From: JAZQHR01 sp045540815
Lineage (GTDB): Bacteria > Bacillota > Clostridia > UMGS1810
Length of the DNA stretch: 32,878 nucleotides
Direction: 5' to 3'
NCBI GenBank assembly: GCA_045540815.1
Contig: JAZQHY010000068.1
Coordinates: 1 to 32,878 of the forward strand
Under the pieces are notes generated by a model, which was not told where the DNA came from, searched no databases, and worked only from the letters and a program-made list of their open reading frames with translations. The stretch's first letter is position 1; every line of letters begins with the position of its first letter. The position numbers were made by a program, and so were the translations under genes. This document shows positions 32,862 through 32,878 of this stretch, piece by piece.

Positions 32862-32878
32862 ATGCAGATATCCTGGCG
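32862..32878 (+). CDS. Start of a gene cut by the window edge
   Basis: ATG at 32862 with GAGGA six bases upstream, encoding MQISW before the end. An opening of this kind is seen in some metallo-beta-lactamase-fold hydrolases, but five residues cannot support a call. Confidence 0.3.

Noticed and set aside
1..32878. CRISPR arrays, tRNA or rRNA genes, and phage attachment sites
   Set aside because: No regularly spaced direct repeats, cloverleaf or rRNA sequence was seen. The direct copies of MITE ends could serve recombination, but no integrase or core att site can be supported.

Overview
The window looks like the chromosome of an AT-rich, Gram-positive Clostridia-type anaerobe. The evidence is a T-box leader, a secreted SLH-domain protein, a PrsA-like foldase with a copper-amine-oxidase-type N-terminal domain, a MetH without its reactivation domain, strong AGGAGG-type ribosome binding sites and frequent TTG/GTG starts. 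I cannot name a species.

Layout. (1) 298-11566 is a one-direction phage head and tail cluster: small and large terminase, A118-like portal, a short MuF-type minor head protein carrying a barnase-like RNase, a tandem barstar immunity protein, GP20-type scaffold, major capsid, connector proteins, tail tube, Gp15, a very short tape measure, distal tail protein and a Gp37-like tail-tip protein. (2) 11628-24613 is chromosomal: a lipoprotein; a P-type ATPase on the minus strand behind a yybP-ykoY (Mn2+) riboswitch; an SLH/M15 peptidase; a YiiX-like papain-fold protein; a T-box-controlled XRE-cupin-acyl-CoA synthetase fusion; and a methionine-synthesis group (metF, MetH reactivation protein, metH). 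(3) 24737-26715 is a second phage module: baseplate/fibre protein, a 40-residue ORF and a holin. (4) 26827-32651 is housekeeping: a small membrane protein, secA, prfB and a PrsA-like foldase. A gene start is cut by the right edge.

The most unusual structure is between the genes. Four 196-199 bp MITE-like elements share about 30-bp imperfect terminal inverted repeats (1915, 5298, 22000 inverted, 30105) and carry two kinds of interchangeable core. Remnants and three other small palindromic repeat families lie nearby. These repeats separate the phage genes into modules, and one short repeat block precedes terS, the capsid gene and the distant fibre/holin module. Every phage frame is open, while no integrase, repressor or replication gene is visible here. 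My leading hypothesis is a domesticated, split phage-derived particle locus (gene-transfer-agent-like or tailocin-like) carrying a MuF-barnase/barstar cassette. A rearranged prophage whose remaining genes lie outside the window is the main alternative.

Regulation visible in the sequence: a Mn2+ riboswitch whose P1 strand overlaps a terminator stem (predicted ON switch); a T-box with antiterminator and terminator; several good sigma-A promoters; and a MITE-borne intrinsic terminator just before the capsid gene.
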